From IDS-8 sp040902105 (GTDB taxonomy: Bacteria; Pseudomonadota; Gammaproteobacteria; Steroidobacterales; Woeseiaceae), in NCBI GenBank assembly GCA_040902105.1, contig JBBDXW010000052.1:186001-250000 (forward strand): DNA of 64,000 nt, given 5' to 3'. The notes beneath the pieces were generated by a model. That model was not told the origin of the DNA and did not search any database. It worked only from the letters and a program-made list of their open reading frames with translations. Below, piece by piece: positions 1 to 9,148 of this stretch. The first letter of the stretch is position 1. Each line of letters begins with the position of its first letter. Made by a program: the position numbers and the translations under genes.

Positions 1-16
1 GCGCGGCATCCAGCAT
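1..16 (-). CDS. 5' end of an unidentified gene downstream of ynjD (partial)
   Basis: After the TAG stop of the ATPase gene, the minus strand shows GGAGAG (26-31), nine bases, then an ATG at 14-16 that reads MLDAA off the window edge. The spacing is good for a ribosome binding site, so a further gene of the same operon probably starts here. In E. coli the ynjBCD genes are followed by a rhodanese and a CDP-alcohol phosphatidyltransferase, but five residues are too few to choose between them. Confidence 0.3.
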
Positions 17-36
17 GTGCAGGATCTCTCCGTTCT

Positions 37-687
37 CTACGGCGGCGTCAGCGCGACAACCGGGCCGGCCGCGTGCGCAGTGTCATTTTCGTCGTGCGTG
101 ACCAGGAGGGTCGGCAATTTGCGGCGCCTGATTTCCTCATAAACCAGTTGGCGTACTTTAGCGCGGTTGGCGTCGTCCAGAGCGCTGAACGGCTCGTCGA
201 GCAACAGCGCACGCGGCTTCGCCAGCAGGACCCGGAGCAGCGCCACGCGCGCTTTCTGTCCTCCGGACAGCGTCGCCGGATCGCGATCGCCGAATCCGGC
301 GAGACCCATCGAATCGAGTTCCCGGTCCGCGATCCGATGCCGCGCGCGGCGGCCGCCGTCGGCACGCAATCCGAACAGCAGATTGCCGCGTACGGACAGG
401 TGTGGGAACAGCAACGGCTCCTGAAACAAAATGCCGAGTCCGCGCTTTTCGGGTGGCAGCTCCGAGATGTCATCGTCGCCCAGCAGGACGCATCCTTCCG
501 CTTCGAATTCCGGCGTCAGGGTGCCGCAGAGGAATGCGAGCAGGCTCGATTTGCCCGACCCGCTCGGTCCGATCACCGACGTCACGGTTCCCGCCGGAAC
601 GTGCAGATCGAGCGGAGCGAACAGCGCTTCCCCGGAAACCCGCAGGCGCACTTGCCGGACTGTCAGTGCATACATCGAGGCAGTCAT
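37..687 (-). CDS. ynjD: ABC importer ATP-binding protein, YnjD type
   Basis: A 216-residue ABC ATPase, close to the length of E. coli YnjD, expected to power the permease encoded just upstream at the inner membrane. Visible motifs are Walker A GPSGSGKSS (about residues 39-47), a Q-loop in LFQEPLLF, the signature LSGGQKAR, Walker B ALLLDEPFSALD and the switch histidine in LVTHDEND. The ATG overlaps the permease stop as ATGA, so the two are translationally coupled. The substrate is unknown: the YnjBCD family has no firmly established ligand. Family call is secure; the symbol rests on the gene order and subunit lengths. Confidence 0.88.
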   Translation of the reverse strand: MTASMYALTVRQVRLRVSGEALFAPLDLHVPAGTVTSVIGPSGSGKSSLLAFLCGTLTPEFEAEGCVLLGDDDISELPPEKRGLGILFQEPLLFPHLSVRGNLLFGLRADGGRRARHRIADRELDSMGLAGFGDRDPATLSGGQKARVALLRVLLAKPRALLLDEPFSALDDANRAKVRQLVYEEIRRRKLPTLLVTHDENDTAHAAGPVVALTPP

Positions 688-2324
688 CGCGGCACTTCGC
701 GGCGGTTGCGAAAGACGGCGGCGCCGGCTGCGTAAGCGGCCCCGAATGCGGCGAGCGGCAGGACTGCCAGCAATATCGCGTGCACTGCCGCCAGTCGCAG
801 CGTGCCCGAGCCCGCCGCCGCGGCAGCCTCGGTCGCCGCGGTGGCAATGCGGCCGGCGCCGGCAAAGAGGCTCGGCAGATACAGCGCGATGCTGACCGAG
901 AACGCCAGCGCCATCGCCAGCAACATCGAGCGCAACATGAGGGGAGCCGTCGAGGTCGTCCAGGCGCGAACGGGACCGGCGCCGAGAGTACGTGCGACCG
1001 CGAGATAACGAGGATCGATCGCGGCGCGAGCGGGTGCGAGCACACCCCACAGGTACGGCAGCGCGAAGATCAGGTGACTCCAGAGCACGGCAGCAAAAGT
1101 GCCGTCGAGTCCGAGGTACACGAGCAGCACCTGCACACCGAACAGGAATGTCATCTGCGGCAGCAACAGCGGCAGGAACAGCCATGCTCCGAGCTTGCGG
1201 CCGAGAGCGGCATCGTGACGCAGCCGCTCCGCAGCCGGCAGCACCAGGATCACGCCCGCAACCGCCGTCGCCGCGGCAAGGAGGATGGTCGTTTCGGCAA
1301 CGTTGCCGGCTACGGGCAGCACGGCGGACCAGGTGGATAGCTCGCCGCTGTCCGGCAGGATATCCGGAAAGCGCCACGGACCTGACACGGAACGAAGCAG
1401 AATCGCGACCAAAGCCAGTATGCCGAGCGACCACACCCCGCCGAGAGTCGCGTCCAGCGCGCCGCGGACAGCACGTTCGCCGCGGAGCCGCGAACCGCTT
1501 TCCGCCCAGCGCCGCCATAGCACGGCGATGAGGCGAGCCAATCGCGATGCGATGAACACGGCCAATACGGTAACAAAGAGTAACACCAGCGTGCCGGTAA
1601 ACGCCTGCGCATGAATCGCCGGATCCGCGTCGATGAACCAGCGCCACAAAACTACGGAAAAGGTGGGAGGCAGATCCGGGCCCAGCGGGATGGCCATCTC
1701 GACGTTGGTGAGACCAAACACCAGCACGGCGGCAAGCGGCAGCCTGATCTGCACCTGCAAGAGCGGCGCGACCGCCACCATCCAGCCCTTGAGCCGCCCA
1801 TAACCGAGTGAACGGGCCTGCAGCATCAGGCGTTCGGCAGGGACCTGCGGAAGTGCGGCAAAAAGAACCAGTACCAGGAACGGGGTCTCCTTGACGATGA
1901 GCCCGGCGATCAACGACAACCCGTAGGGGTCCTGCACGCTGAGCCAGTCCGGCGGCTCCGTGAAGCCGGTTGCCCACGGCGACAACAGGCGCAGCAACAG
2001 ACCGGAGGGCGCGAGAACCAGCGCCAGACCGATGCCGATCGCGAGATGCGGCATCGCCAGCAGCGGTAACGAGAAGGCATTGAGCCGCCGTCGCCAGCCG
2101 CCGGTAACCGAGACGGCTACTGCCAGATGGGCGAGCACCAAAGACAGCAAGGTCGCCGCGGCGCCGGTCCAGACGGACGAGGCAAGGGAGAGTCCGATGC
2201 CGGGCGTATCGAGCACCCGCATGAATCCGGCCGCGTCGAGGCCGAACCATAGCGCGGCCGCCAGCCCGGCGAACGTAGGCACAACGGACACCGCCAGCAG
2301 GATGAGAACGCTCGGGCGCCTCAT
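684..2324 (-). CDS. ynjC: ABC importer permease, YnjC type
   Basis: A 546-residue double-length permease with many hydrophobic segments and two copies of the binding-protein-dependent permease fold, as in E. coli YnjC (about 511 residues). EAA-like loops can be seen near ARSLGYGRLKGW and ARTLGAGPVRAW, one per half, which is where the ATPase docks. I place the start at the ATG at 2322-2324 because it overlaps the stop of the binding-protein gene as ATGA; a GTG-type start seven codons upstream is also open. It forms an importer with the flanking ATPase and periplasmic protein. Confidence 0.87.
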   Translation of the reverse strand: MRRPSVLILLAVSVVPTFAGLAAALWFGLDAAGFMRVLDTPGIGLSLASSVWTGAAATLLSLVLAHLAVAVSVTGGWRRRLNAFSLPLLAMPHLAIGIGLALVLAPSGLLLRLLSPWATGFTEPPDWLSVQDPYGLSLIAGLIVKETPFLVLVLFAALPQVPAERLMLQARSLGYGRLKGWMVAVAPLLQVQIRLPLAAVLVFGLTNVEMAIPLGPDLPPTFSVVLWRWFIDADPAIHAQAFTGTLVLLFVTVLAVFIASRLARLIAVLWRRWAESGSRLRGERAVRGALDATLGGVWSLGILALVAILLRSVSGPWRFPDILPDSGELSTWSAVLPVAGNVAETTILLAAATAVAGVILVLPAAERLRHDAALGRKLGAWLFLPLLLPQMTFLFGVQVLLVYLGLDGTFAAVLWSHLIFALPYLWGVLAPARAAIDPRYLAVARTLGAGPVRAWTTSTAPLMLRSMLLAMALAFSVSIALYLPSLFAGAGRIATAATEAAAAAGSGTLRLAAVHAILLAVLPLAAFGAAYAAGAAVFRNRREVPR

Positions 2325-3541
2325 CGCACGTAGCGTTCGAGCCACTCGCGCTCAAGAAGGATAGCCCAGCTCGGATGCGGCTCGGGCAGTAACCGGGCCG
2401 GGGGCGATGGTGTTGCCGCGCCGCGCGCCAGCGATTCAAACAGCATCCTGTCCGCCGCCGCGAGGTCCTCCACGTTCAGCACGCTTGGGTCTCCCCACAC
2501 GTCTTCGTCCGACTTGCGCGCCTGCGCCTCCGGCGAAATCAGAAAGTCTGCGATCAGCATCGCGCCCGCTTTGGATCCGGCATTATAAGGAATCGCCAGG
2601 AAATGACTGTTCGCCAGCGCACCTCCTTCGAGGTGCAGCGCGCCGATCGTTTCATGCAGTTCCCCCTGCCGGATGGCGCGGCTGGCCTCGGCCGGATTGT
2701 ATGACATCATCCAGTGTAGTTCGCCGACGGCAAGCAGCTCGCGTTGTGCGGGACCGCTGCGAGGAAACAGACGGCCCCTGCGCCACATGCGCGCGTGTGC
2801 GCGGTCCAGCCATACCCACAACGGCGCGCTCACCTCATCGAAATCTTCGCCGGCCGGCCGCTGCAGCCGATGGGCGTCGTCCGTCAGCAGCAGGAGCATC
2901 TGCTTGAGAAATGCGGTGCCGAGAAAGGCGGGCGGCTGCGGATAGGTGAAGCGGCCCGGATATGCTTCGATCCAGGCGAGCAGTGCCGCGGGATTTCGCG
3001 GCGCCGATTGCGACCGCGTGGGCGCCGTCGATCGGTCGTAGAACAAAGTGAACGTCGATGTGCCCCATGGGAGCTCGAATCCTTCGGTCGGCAGCGTGAC
3101 ATCGATCAGCAGAGTCGGATTCCCCCGCCAGTCGATCAGCGCCGCATTCGGCAGTCGTCCGGTCCAGGGTCCCCACAGCAGGCCGGCCTCTTTGAGTGCG
3201 GCGAAATTCTCGCCGTTGATCCACAGCAAATCTACCGAACCGTCAGCGTCGCGGCCCGCGACGCGCTCGGCCATGATGCGGCTGACCGACTCGGCAATAT
3301 CCGTCACCTTGACATGAACGAGGTGCACGCCGTGGCGCTCACGGACCCGCTCCGCCGCCCATTCGATGTAGCGGTTGATCGCAAGGTCGCCGCCCCAGGC
3401 GTTGAAGTACACAGTTTGTCCGGATGCTTCGCGCTGCAACTCAAGCCACGCCGGCGACTCCGCGTCGGCGCCAGCGGAATCTGCGTCGGCGACGCAAAAA
3501 AAACCGATGACGAGCAGGGGGACAATGCGCCTTGCAGCCAT
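2321..3541 (-). CDS. ynjB: Periplasmic substrate-binding protein, YnjB type
   Basis: A 406-residue solute-binding protein with an N-terminal signal sequence (hydrophobic stretch IVPLLVIGFFCVADA). It matches the YnjB group of extracellular solute-binding proteins in size, in features such as VYFNAWGGD near the mature N-terminus and LWINGENFAALKE, and in its place before ynjC and ynjD. Start chosen at the ATG at 3539-3541, which has a GAG-containing ribosome site; a GTG seven codons earlier is possible. It should deliver a still unidentified ligand to YnjCD. The TonB receptor gene ends only 54 bases upstream, which suggests that both membranes are crossed by one co-expressed system. Confidence 0.85.
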   Translation of the reverse strand: MAARRIVPLLVIGFFCVADADSAGADAESPAWLELQREASGQTVYFNAWGGDLAINRYIEWAAERVRERHGVHLVHVKVTDIAESVSRIMAERVAGRDADGSVDLLWINGENFAALKEAGLLWGPWTGRLPNAALIDWRGNPTLLIDVTLPTEGFELPWGTSTFTLFYDRSTAPTRSQSAPRNPAALLAWIEAYPGRFTYPQPPAFLGTAFLKQMLLLLTDDAHRLQRPAGEDFDEVSAPLWVWLDRAHARMWRRGRLFPRSGPAQRELLAVGELHWMMSYNPAEASRAIRQGELHETIGALHLEGGALANSHFLAIPYNAGSKAGAMLIADFLISPEAQARKSDEDVWGDPSVLNVEDLAAADRMLFESLARGAATPSPPARLLPEPHPSWAILLEREWLERYVR

Positions 3542-3595
3542 GCCGACGCTCACGCGCAGCACCGCTTCCGCAAAACGGGGACGTTCAAAAGAGCC

Positions 3596-6500
3596 TCAAA
3601 AGAAATACCGCATGCCAAACTGGAACTGGCGCGGTGCGCCGGCATTGCGCTGCGTGAATGCCTGCCCTGCGATCTGAATCTGGTTCGACTGCGTTGCCGA
3701 GTTTGCAAAACCCGACAGATTCTCCTTGTTGAACACGTTGAATATGTCGGCGGAAAACTCGAGGCGGCCGTCGCCGAGTCGCGGGTGAAACCTGAGACTG
3801 AGATCGACGGACGAGGCCCACGGCAAGCGGCCGGAGTTGCGCGATTCGCCCGGTGCCCGATCGGAATTACCGAGATAGGCGTCGGCGAACGACGCGCCGT
3901 CACCGTTGAGATCGGTCGTTCCGAATATACCTGCATCAGGAATCATGTTGACGGGCTGCCCCGACTCGAACTGGCCGGCGATCGCCATCGTCAGCGAATC
4001 CAGCGGATACAGGTACAGCACCGCGGAGATGGCGTGGCGCCGGTCGTTTATCGAGGGGCCCCACTCATCGTCAAAGCGGTTGGAGTTCGACGCACGGAAA
4101 TTGATGTCGTCCGTGTCGTTGGTCAGTTCGGACAGCGTGTATGTCACCAGATAACCCCATATGTCGTCGGCGGGCTCTTTCTTGAGCGTCAGAACAAGCG
4201 CTCTGTAGCGGGATTCGCCCGCCGTTTCCGAGACGACGATTTGCCGCGCGCCGCCCGGAACCGGTGTGACGGGACGCGTTGCGTCCGCGGCTGCCTGGCT
4301 GCGAATGAGCCCCAGTGATTCCGCGAGGCTTCTCCGTTCCGCATCCGCCGGCAGTGCCCGCAGCCGTTCGATGTTGGCGGGTGTCAGATTGGACAGATGC
4401 GGTGTGAATGGCGCCGGCGCGTTCAGATCACGAATGCGCAGCTGATTGAAGCCGCGGTAAAGCAGGATATCAGCCGAGCCGATCAGTTCATCCGTCACCT
4501 GCCACTGCATGCCCGCGGAGAATTGCACCGTGTACGGGCTGTCGGGTCCCTCCGGATTCAGAATACGCCGTTCGTTGGAAACTGCCGTCTCACGCAGATC
4601 CGGCACTTCATTCGGCGTCGGGCAGCGGAGGAATCCCTGCGGGCAGTCGGGGTTAACGCTCAGATTGCCGTCGAACGTCACACCGGCGGTGTCGATCCCC
4701 GCCGCCAATAGTCCTTGTGCCGCCAGCGAGTCGAGTTGCGCGCGAAATGCAGCCGACGTGGTGTTCTGCTGCAACGCATCCGAGAGCACCGTGTACGGGA
4801 TGCGTTCGTAATACATTCCGGCGCCTGCTCTTAATGCCAGCCGGTCATTGGCGCGCCAGTTTACGGCCAGACGGGGCGCGAAATTATCGAGATCGGGTGA
4901 CGAGGCGCCCCCTTCCGTCAGGCTGTCGTAATCCCAGCGCAAGCCGGCTGTCAGTGTCAGGTCCTGAGACAGGCTGATCTGATCCTCGATATAGAAACCT
5001 AGCTGGTCCTGGTTGTCTCCGAAGCGGGCCGGGCGCAGCTCCACTGCATAATCGAGAACCTCAGCCGTCGGCGGAATGTCCCCGATCCCGAGATCCAGGC
5101 CGCGATCGAGATCGCGGATCTGGCCGAGTTGGCTCTCCGTCAGCCGAACGCGATAGTTGCCTGCCGGGTTGCCGCCGCCGGCGAGACTGAAATCCGAGCG
5201 CATTGCATCGACGCCGAACTTGAGGGCGTGCAAACCGCGTTGCCAGCTGAATCGCTGCTGGATCTGCATGGAGTCTTCGCGTTCGTCGAAGCTGAAGCCC
5301 GGATGGCCGAGGATCGCAGCAACCAGGCCGTCCGGCGATTCGACGGTGACCTGCGGGCCCGTCGAATCCAGCAGCTTCGCATAGTCCCACCCGAAGTGAC
5401 TGTAGGCGAGGCTCGTCTCGGAGCTGAGGTCGCCCGCGTCGTAAATGGCCGTCAGCGTTGCCAGAGTCGAGATTCGCTCCTGCACCGACCCTGCCGAGGG
5501 AAACGTAACGCCGCCGTCGAGACCGCCCCCCTGGCGTTCAATGGTGATATCACCGTGATTGACCCGCGCCGCGAGGCGCCAATTATCGTTCACGTGATGA
5601 TCCAGTTTGAACGATGCGAGCAAAGACTCGTTTTCTCCGGGAACGACTCCACTGACACCGAGCGATGGAGATGCGAGGTGGTTGTCTTTGTCGTCTTCGG
5701 TGTACTCGACATTCGCGTAGAAGAACGTTCGATCCCGCTCGATCGGCCCTCCCAATGAAAAGCCGAGCTGGTTACGCCGAAAGCCGTCGCGCACGGCGTT
5801 GCCCGACAAGTCACGGCTGGCGAACGGCGATGACGCATCGACGGCCGGACCCGGCCGAATGAGATAAAACGCCTCACCGGCCCAGTCGTTGCTTCCGGAG
5901 CGCGACGTGACGTTGACGACGCCGTTACCGGTGCGTCCGTATTCCACGGAATAGGACGACGCGAGCACGGTTACGTCGGAGGCAAAGCCGGTCGATACCG
6001 GGAACTTCGGGCCGCCCAGAAAGTTCTCGTTGTTATCGAGACCGTCGATAAGATATTGCGTGAAAAGGCCGTTGGCGCCATTGATAGACACCGGCGGCGC
6101 CTCCGGGAAGAAGCCCGTCGACGGAACGACATTCGGCAACCTGATCAGTGCTCTGGACAAATCCCGGGCCTCCACCGGCAACGCCCGGAGTTCGTTACGA
6201 TTGAGCGTGCTGCTGACCTCCGCATCCAGTGAATTGATTGCGGCGGCCATGCGCTCGGCCGTCACCGTGATATTATCGATCAGGTTCAGTTGTACGGCCC
6301 GGGACTCGTTACTGCGAAGTCGAATATCGGATGCAAGCTCGGCGCCTTCCACGATCACTGAGTATCCGGATGCTGCGGGCACGCCGGTGAAACGTGCCCG
6401 GCCGACGGCGTTACTTTCCTTTCTTGCCTCGAAACCTGTCGACGCATTGCGGAGGACAATTTCACGCCGGGCCGCGGCCTCGCCATCCGCTTTCGACACG

Positions 6501-6613
6501 GATACCTCGATAATAGACGCGTGCGCATCCACGAGGCAGAAGCCTATTGCGAGCGAAACCAGCGCCCGTCTCATTCGCTCCGGGCGGGTTGGTATCGCGA
6601 CGACTCCAGTCAT
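3596..6613 (-). CDS. TonB-dependent receptor with N-terminal carboxypeptidase-regulatory-like domain
   Basis: An outer-membrane receptor of about 1,005 residues. The start at 6611-6613 has AAAAGGTCGAGG directly upstream and gives a signal peptide around MRRALVSLAIGFCLVDAHA. An Ig-like carboxypeptidase-regulatory domain follows (about residues 35-110), then the plug with the VSINGANG and YLIDGLDNNEN stretches, then a large barrel ending in the C-terminal aromatic FGMRYFF beta-signal. This architecture is that of Oar/SusC-like large-solute receptors. It is the first gene of a run with ynjBCD (54-base gap), so it probably imports the ligand that YnjB then captures. The substrate cannot be read from sequence. 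Confidence 0.88.
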   Translation of the reverse strand: MTGVVAIPTRPERMRRALVSLAIGFCLVDAHASIIEVSVSKADGEAAARREIVLRNASTGFEARKESNAVGRARFTGVPAASGYSVIVEGAELASDIRLRSNESRAVQLNLIDNITVTAERMAAAINSLDAEVSSTLNRNELRALPVEARDLSRALIRLPNVVPSTGFFPEAPPVSINGANGLFTQYLIDGLDNNENFLGGPKFPVSTGFASDVTVLASSYSVEYGRTGNGVVNVTSRSGSNDWAGEAFYLIRPGPAVDASSPFASRDLSGNAVRDGFRRNQLGFSLGGPIERDRTFFYANVEYTEDDKDNHLASPSLGVSGVVPGENESLLASFKLDHHVNDNWRLAARVNHGDITIERQGGGLDGGVTFPSAGSVQERISTLATLTAIYDAGDLSSETSLAYSHFGWDYAKLLDSTGPQVTVESPDGLVAAILGHPGFSFDEREDSMQIQQRFSWQRGLHALKFGVDAMRSDFSLAGGGNPAGNYRVRLTESQLGQIRDLDRGLDLGIGDIPPTAEVLDYAVELRPARFGDNQDQLGFYIEDQISLSQDLTLTAGLRWDYDSLTEGGASSPDLDNFAPRLAVNWRANDRLALRAGAGMYYERIPYTVLSDALQQNTTSAAFRAQLDSLAAQGLLAAGIDTAGVTFDGNLSVNPDCPQGFLRCPTPNEVPDLRETAVSNERRILNPEGPDSPYTVQFSAGMQWQVTDELIGSADILLYRGFNQLRIRDLNAPAPFTPHLSNLTPANIERLRALPADAERRSLAESLGLIRSQAAADATRPVTPVPGGARQIVVSETAGESRYRALVLTLKKEPADDIWGYLVTYTLSELTNDTDDINFRASNSNRFDDEWGPSINDRRHAISAVLYLYPLDSLTMAIAGQFESGQPVNMIPDAGIFGTTDLNGDGASFADAYLGNSDRAPGESRNSGRLPWASSVDLSLRFHPRLGDGRLEFSADIFNVFNKENLSGFANSATQSNQIQIAGQAFTQRNAGAPRQFQFGMRYFF

Positions 6614-6840
6614 CCTCGACCTTTTGCTTTCAGACAATTGGCAGTTCCGGGTCCGGCCCGCGTGAAACCCCCTGGCTCGGGGAGAGGTGCGTCGCGCCGC
6701 TCCGGCCGTGGCATCTTACGCGTTCACGGCCATTCCAAAGGAGACCCCTGCTATGCCCGGTTTATTTCAGGGGCAGTTCACAAGGTCGAACGGATATCCG
6801 GTCGCAGCGCCGCCTTTATCACGCACCCCAGTGCACGCAT

Positions 6841-6987
6841 TCAGTCAGCAAAAAGAGTGTCGACGATTGGACATTCCGGTGCCAATCGGCCATCGCATCT
6901 CGCGACCATTTCCTGAAGCACCTCACGCATCCTTTGAAGGTCGCGTATTTTGCGCGTTACATCTTCTATATGTGCCTGCGTCCCCTG
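6841..6987 (-). pseudogene. C-terminal remnant of a MerR-family regulator
   Basis: The minus strand encodes HIEDVTRKIRDLQRMREVL followed by a CDGRLAPECPIVDTL-like end. That is the C-terminal dimerisation helix and cysteine-containing metal loop of MerR/ZntR/CadR-type regulators. The N-terminal DNA-binding half is missing: reading upstream runs straight into the tRNA-Arg fragment at 7,005. It is therefore a truncated gene lost at the island boundary. The recognisable part is about 45 residues, so assignment below MerR family is not possible. Confidence 0.6.
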
Positions 6988-7004
6988 ATTTAATTTCGAA
7001 TGGG

Positions 7005-7067
7005 TGGCGCGCCCGGAGAGACTCGAACTCCCGACCACCTGGTTCGAAGTTAGAGCAATAAATCTTA
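7005..7067 (-). repeat. tRNA-Arg 3'-end fragment, outer attachment-site copy (att A)
   Basis: Bases 7007-7049 match the 3' 43 bases of the intact tRNA-Arg at 29,939-29,981 with a single difference, covering the acceptor, T-arm and variable region up to the anticodon loop, but the 5' half of the tRNA is absent. The whole 63 bases match 24,224-24,286 at 58 positions, including a shared non-tRNA arm ending TAAATCTTA. This is the expected scar of a tRNA-targeting site-specific integration and marks the far end of the larger island. Confidence 0.8.
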
Positions 7068-7072
7068 ATTGT

Positions 7073-7215
7073 TTACAGGAATTCGTCCCAGCGGTCACCG
7101 GGGCTCCGATCTCTCGGATGTTTGTATCGGCCTTCCGGATCGGCCTGCCAGATGTCTACCAGCACACCAACCCGCGGCGCACCGAATTCATCGAGCCGGT
7201 TGCAAGTGCCGACTG
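7073..7215 (-). pseudogene. Fragment of an intradiol ring-cleavage dioxygenase-like gene
   Basis: The minus strand reads LDEFGAPRVGVLVDIWQADPE, then GRYKHPRD and a stop at 7073. The VxIWQADxxGRYxHxxD pattern is typical of protocatechuate 3,4-dioxygenase and related intradiol enzymes, where the tyrosine here is an iron ligand. The conserved continuation of the family is missing because the frame ends five bases from the tRNA fragment. The upstream part is not recognisable. It looks like a gene cut off by the integration event. Confidence 0.45.
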
Positions 7216-7394
7216 CAGCAATTGGCGGCGCTTCATGCTTCGCCTCCGTCCGGATGTCGAAGAGGAGCAAGATCTTACAAGCTGGCTGCTCTTCGACAGC
7301 TTGCCACGACCGGTCCCGATCCACAACGACGACCGTGGTCGGGTTCGCATCACCGCTGTGAACATCCGGACGCCATGCGACCTTCGGCTTTGCG

Positions 7395-8618
7395 TCAGTC
7401 GTATATCGTTTCGAATTCGGCCATGACGGCGCCGAAGTTGTCCGGTCCCGGTCCGGTGTAGACCAGCGCCGAGTCGGTTCCGTCGGCGCTCGTCCACTTG
7501 TTCGAGAAGTTCCAGTACACGGATTTCTCGCCCTTCTGCAACCCGACGTTCCACGCATCCTCGAACAGCACGGTGTGCCACGGCCCCCACGGCGCCGGGC
7601 CCTCGTAAATACCGATGTACCCGCCTCGTTTGTGCGTGCGCTGCTGCGTGATCAGCAGGTAGCGGTCGAGGCCGGCGTTGTAGGTGACGGACGTCAGCAT
7701 GACGCCGTCTTCGGGATCGCTGAACACCGGCGCGCGGTCGCCGATGTCGGATGTCCACGTCGGCGTTCCGCGGGAATCCAGTCCGTTGAAGAACTCGTAG
7801 GCGTCCCGGTTCGCCAGCTGATCCATGGGGACGCGCATCAGTGCAATCTCGCCGGGAAACTGCACTTCCCACTTGCCCGTTTTGTTCTCCGGTGCATAGA
7901 CATAGACGTAGTTGTCCGGTGCGCCGCGGTAGCCCGGGCCGAACTGCAGGAAAGTCGGGGCGAAGAAGCCGCGGCTCGAAGGGAAGTCTGTCGAGTCGAA
8001 GCGCACCCCGGTGGGCTCGAAGGTTCGGCCGTTGTCGCGAGAGACGAACAGGTCCTGCATCTCGAACGCGGATTCGTTGGAAGCGTTGCCGGTGCGCCAG
8101 AGCCAGAGGTCGGGAGCGACAGCGAGCACACCGTAACTCTTACCGGCGAATGTTGCTTTGGCCAGCGAGCTCTTGCCGCCCCAGACGTTGCTGGTTTCGA
8201 AATGGTCGAAGTCGCCCACGATGCGGGCGAGGCCCAGGCTGACGCGGGCCAGCGCATTCGTGCCACCAAATCCGCCGCCGTCGCCCCACGCGGCATATTG
8301 CGAGTCGTCGTCGGCCCAGGTCAGGGCCCAGTTGTCGCTGCCTGGCGCCGCTCTCTTCAGCGTCTTGAAGTCGAAGCGTACGCCGGTGATTACCTGTGCG
8401 GTATCGCTGTCTGCCACCGGGTCCGGCGGGTCGGATTCACTCTCACCGCCGTCGTCTGCGCCACCGTCATCCACCTCGTCCCCGGTCCCAACGTCAGCGC
8501 CGCTGTTGGCGCCCGTCTCGGCCGGGGTTTCCGATTGCGGCGGGCTGTCGTTCTTGCAGCCGGCCACGAGCCACGCGAAAGAGAAGATCAGGAAAATCAC
8601 GTACGAATTTTTAAGCAA
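7395..8618 (-). CDS. Predicted lipoprotein with a DUF4185-like/sialidase-like beta-propeller fold
   Basis: About 407 residues from a TTG start preceded by GGGAGG, chosen because it opens a lipoprotein signal peptide with the lipobox LVAGC. A low-complexity linker rich in Asp, Glu, Gly and Pro follows, then a domain with repeated features of carbohydrate-active propellers: NWALTWADDDSQYAAWGDG, SRDNGRTFEPTG, NVGLQKGEKSVYWNFSNKW. I recognise the general DUF4185 style (secreted, possibly glycan-binding or glycan-cleaving), not a specific activity. It lies on the outer edge of the island, apart from the defence genes, and its role there is unknown. Confidence 0.7.
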   Translation of the reverse strand: MLKNSYVIFLIFSFAWLVAGCKNDSPPQSETPAETGANSGADVGTGDEVDDGGADDGGESESDPPDPVADSDTAQVITGVRFDFKTLKRAAPGSDNWALTWADDDSQYAAWGDGGGFGGTNALARVSLGLARIVGDFDHFETSNVWGGKSSLAKATFAGKSYGVLAVAPDLWLWRTGNASNESAFEMQDLFVSRDNGRTFEPTGVRFDSTDFPSSRGFFAPTFLQFGPGYRGAPDNYVYVYAPENKTGKWEVQFPGEIALMRVPMDQLANRDAYEFFNGLDSRGTPTWTSDIGDRAPVFSDPEDGVMLTSVTYNAGLDRYLLITQQRTHKRGGYIGIYEGPAPWGPWHTVLFEDAWNVGLQKGEKSVYWNFSNKWTSADGTDSALVYTGPGPDNFGAVMAEFETIYD

Positions 8619-8952
8619 AACGCCTCCCGAAGCGGCACGAAAGCCGCGTTGAATCTTGATAGAAGCAGGACTCCCGCTCGAGGCACGCGCTACGGGGCCC
8701 AAACCCGAAAACGCGGCCACGCCACAGTCGACGGTATTTAGCAAGACTCGTGCCACATTACGTCGTATTGCCCGCGCGCAGCCCGACTGACGGCGCCAGA
8801 CCAGTCGTCCGACATGGAGTAACTTGCTGAAATCAGGAATACACTTCGACGGCCGGTGACGGCGGGCGACCGGCGGAAAAACCTCTCTTCCGGGGCGGCG
8901 TTTCCGCCGGTCGCGCCGCGCTCGCCGGCTGCCGACCGTTGCCATCCAGCGA
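8619..8952. other. Non-coding stretch upstream of the lipoprotein gene
   Basis: I see no gene in this stretch. It has short self-similar GC-rich pieces (ACGGCCGG, GACCGGCGG and similar) running into the 98-base tandem duplication. It probably contains the promoter of the lipoprotein gene, but I could not pick convincing -35/-10 elements. Confidence 0.4.
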
Positions 8953-9148
8953 CGGTTTCGGTCGACGCGATCGGCCGGAATGGCGCCAGCACCGCCACTG
9001 GCACCGCTCGTGCCCTTCCGCAGCCGAGTCGCCAATGACCGACGGAGCCTCGGTTTCGGTCGACGCGATCGGCCGGAATGGCGCCAGCACCGCCACTGGC
9101 ACCGCTCGTGCCCTTCCGCAGCCGAGTCGCCAATGACCGACGGAGCCT
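8953..9148. repeat. 98-bp direct tandem duplication (two copies)
   Basis: Bases 8953-9050 and 9051-9148 are identical as read. Each unit begins CGGTTTCGGTCGACGCGATC and ends GACGGAGCCT. The second copy runs into the coding sequence of the transposase tail starting at 9,133. There is no spacer, so it is a simple duplication and not a CRISPR or att repeat. Confidence 0.9.

Noticed and set aside
2400..2439. An 800-codon protein ending in the YnjD ATPase
   Set aside because: Only the last 216 residues are ABC ATPase. The rest is out of frame with the genuine permease gene on the same strand.
8953..9148. Tandem direct repeats as a possible CRISPR array
   Set aside because: Only two 98-base units, with no spacer between them and no cas genes anywhere in the window.
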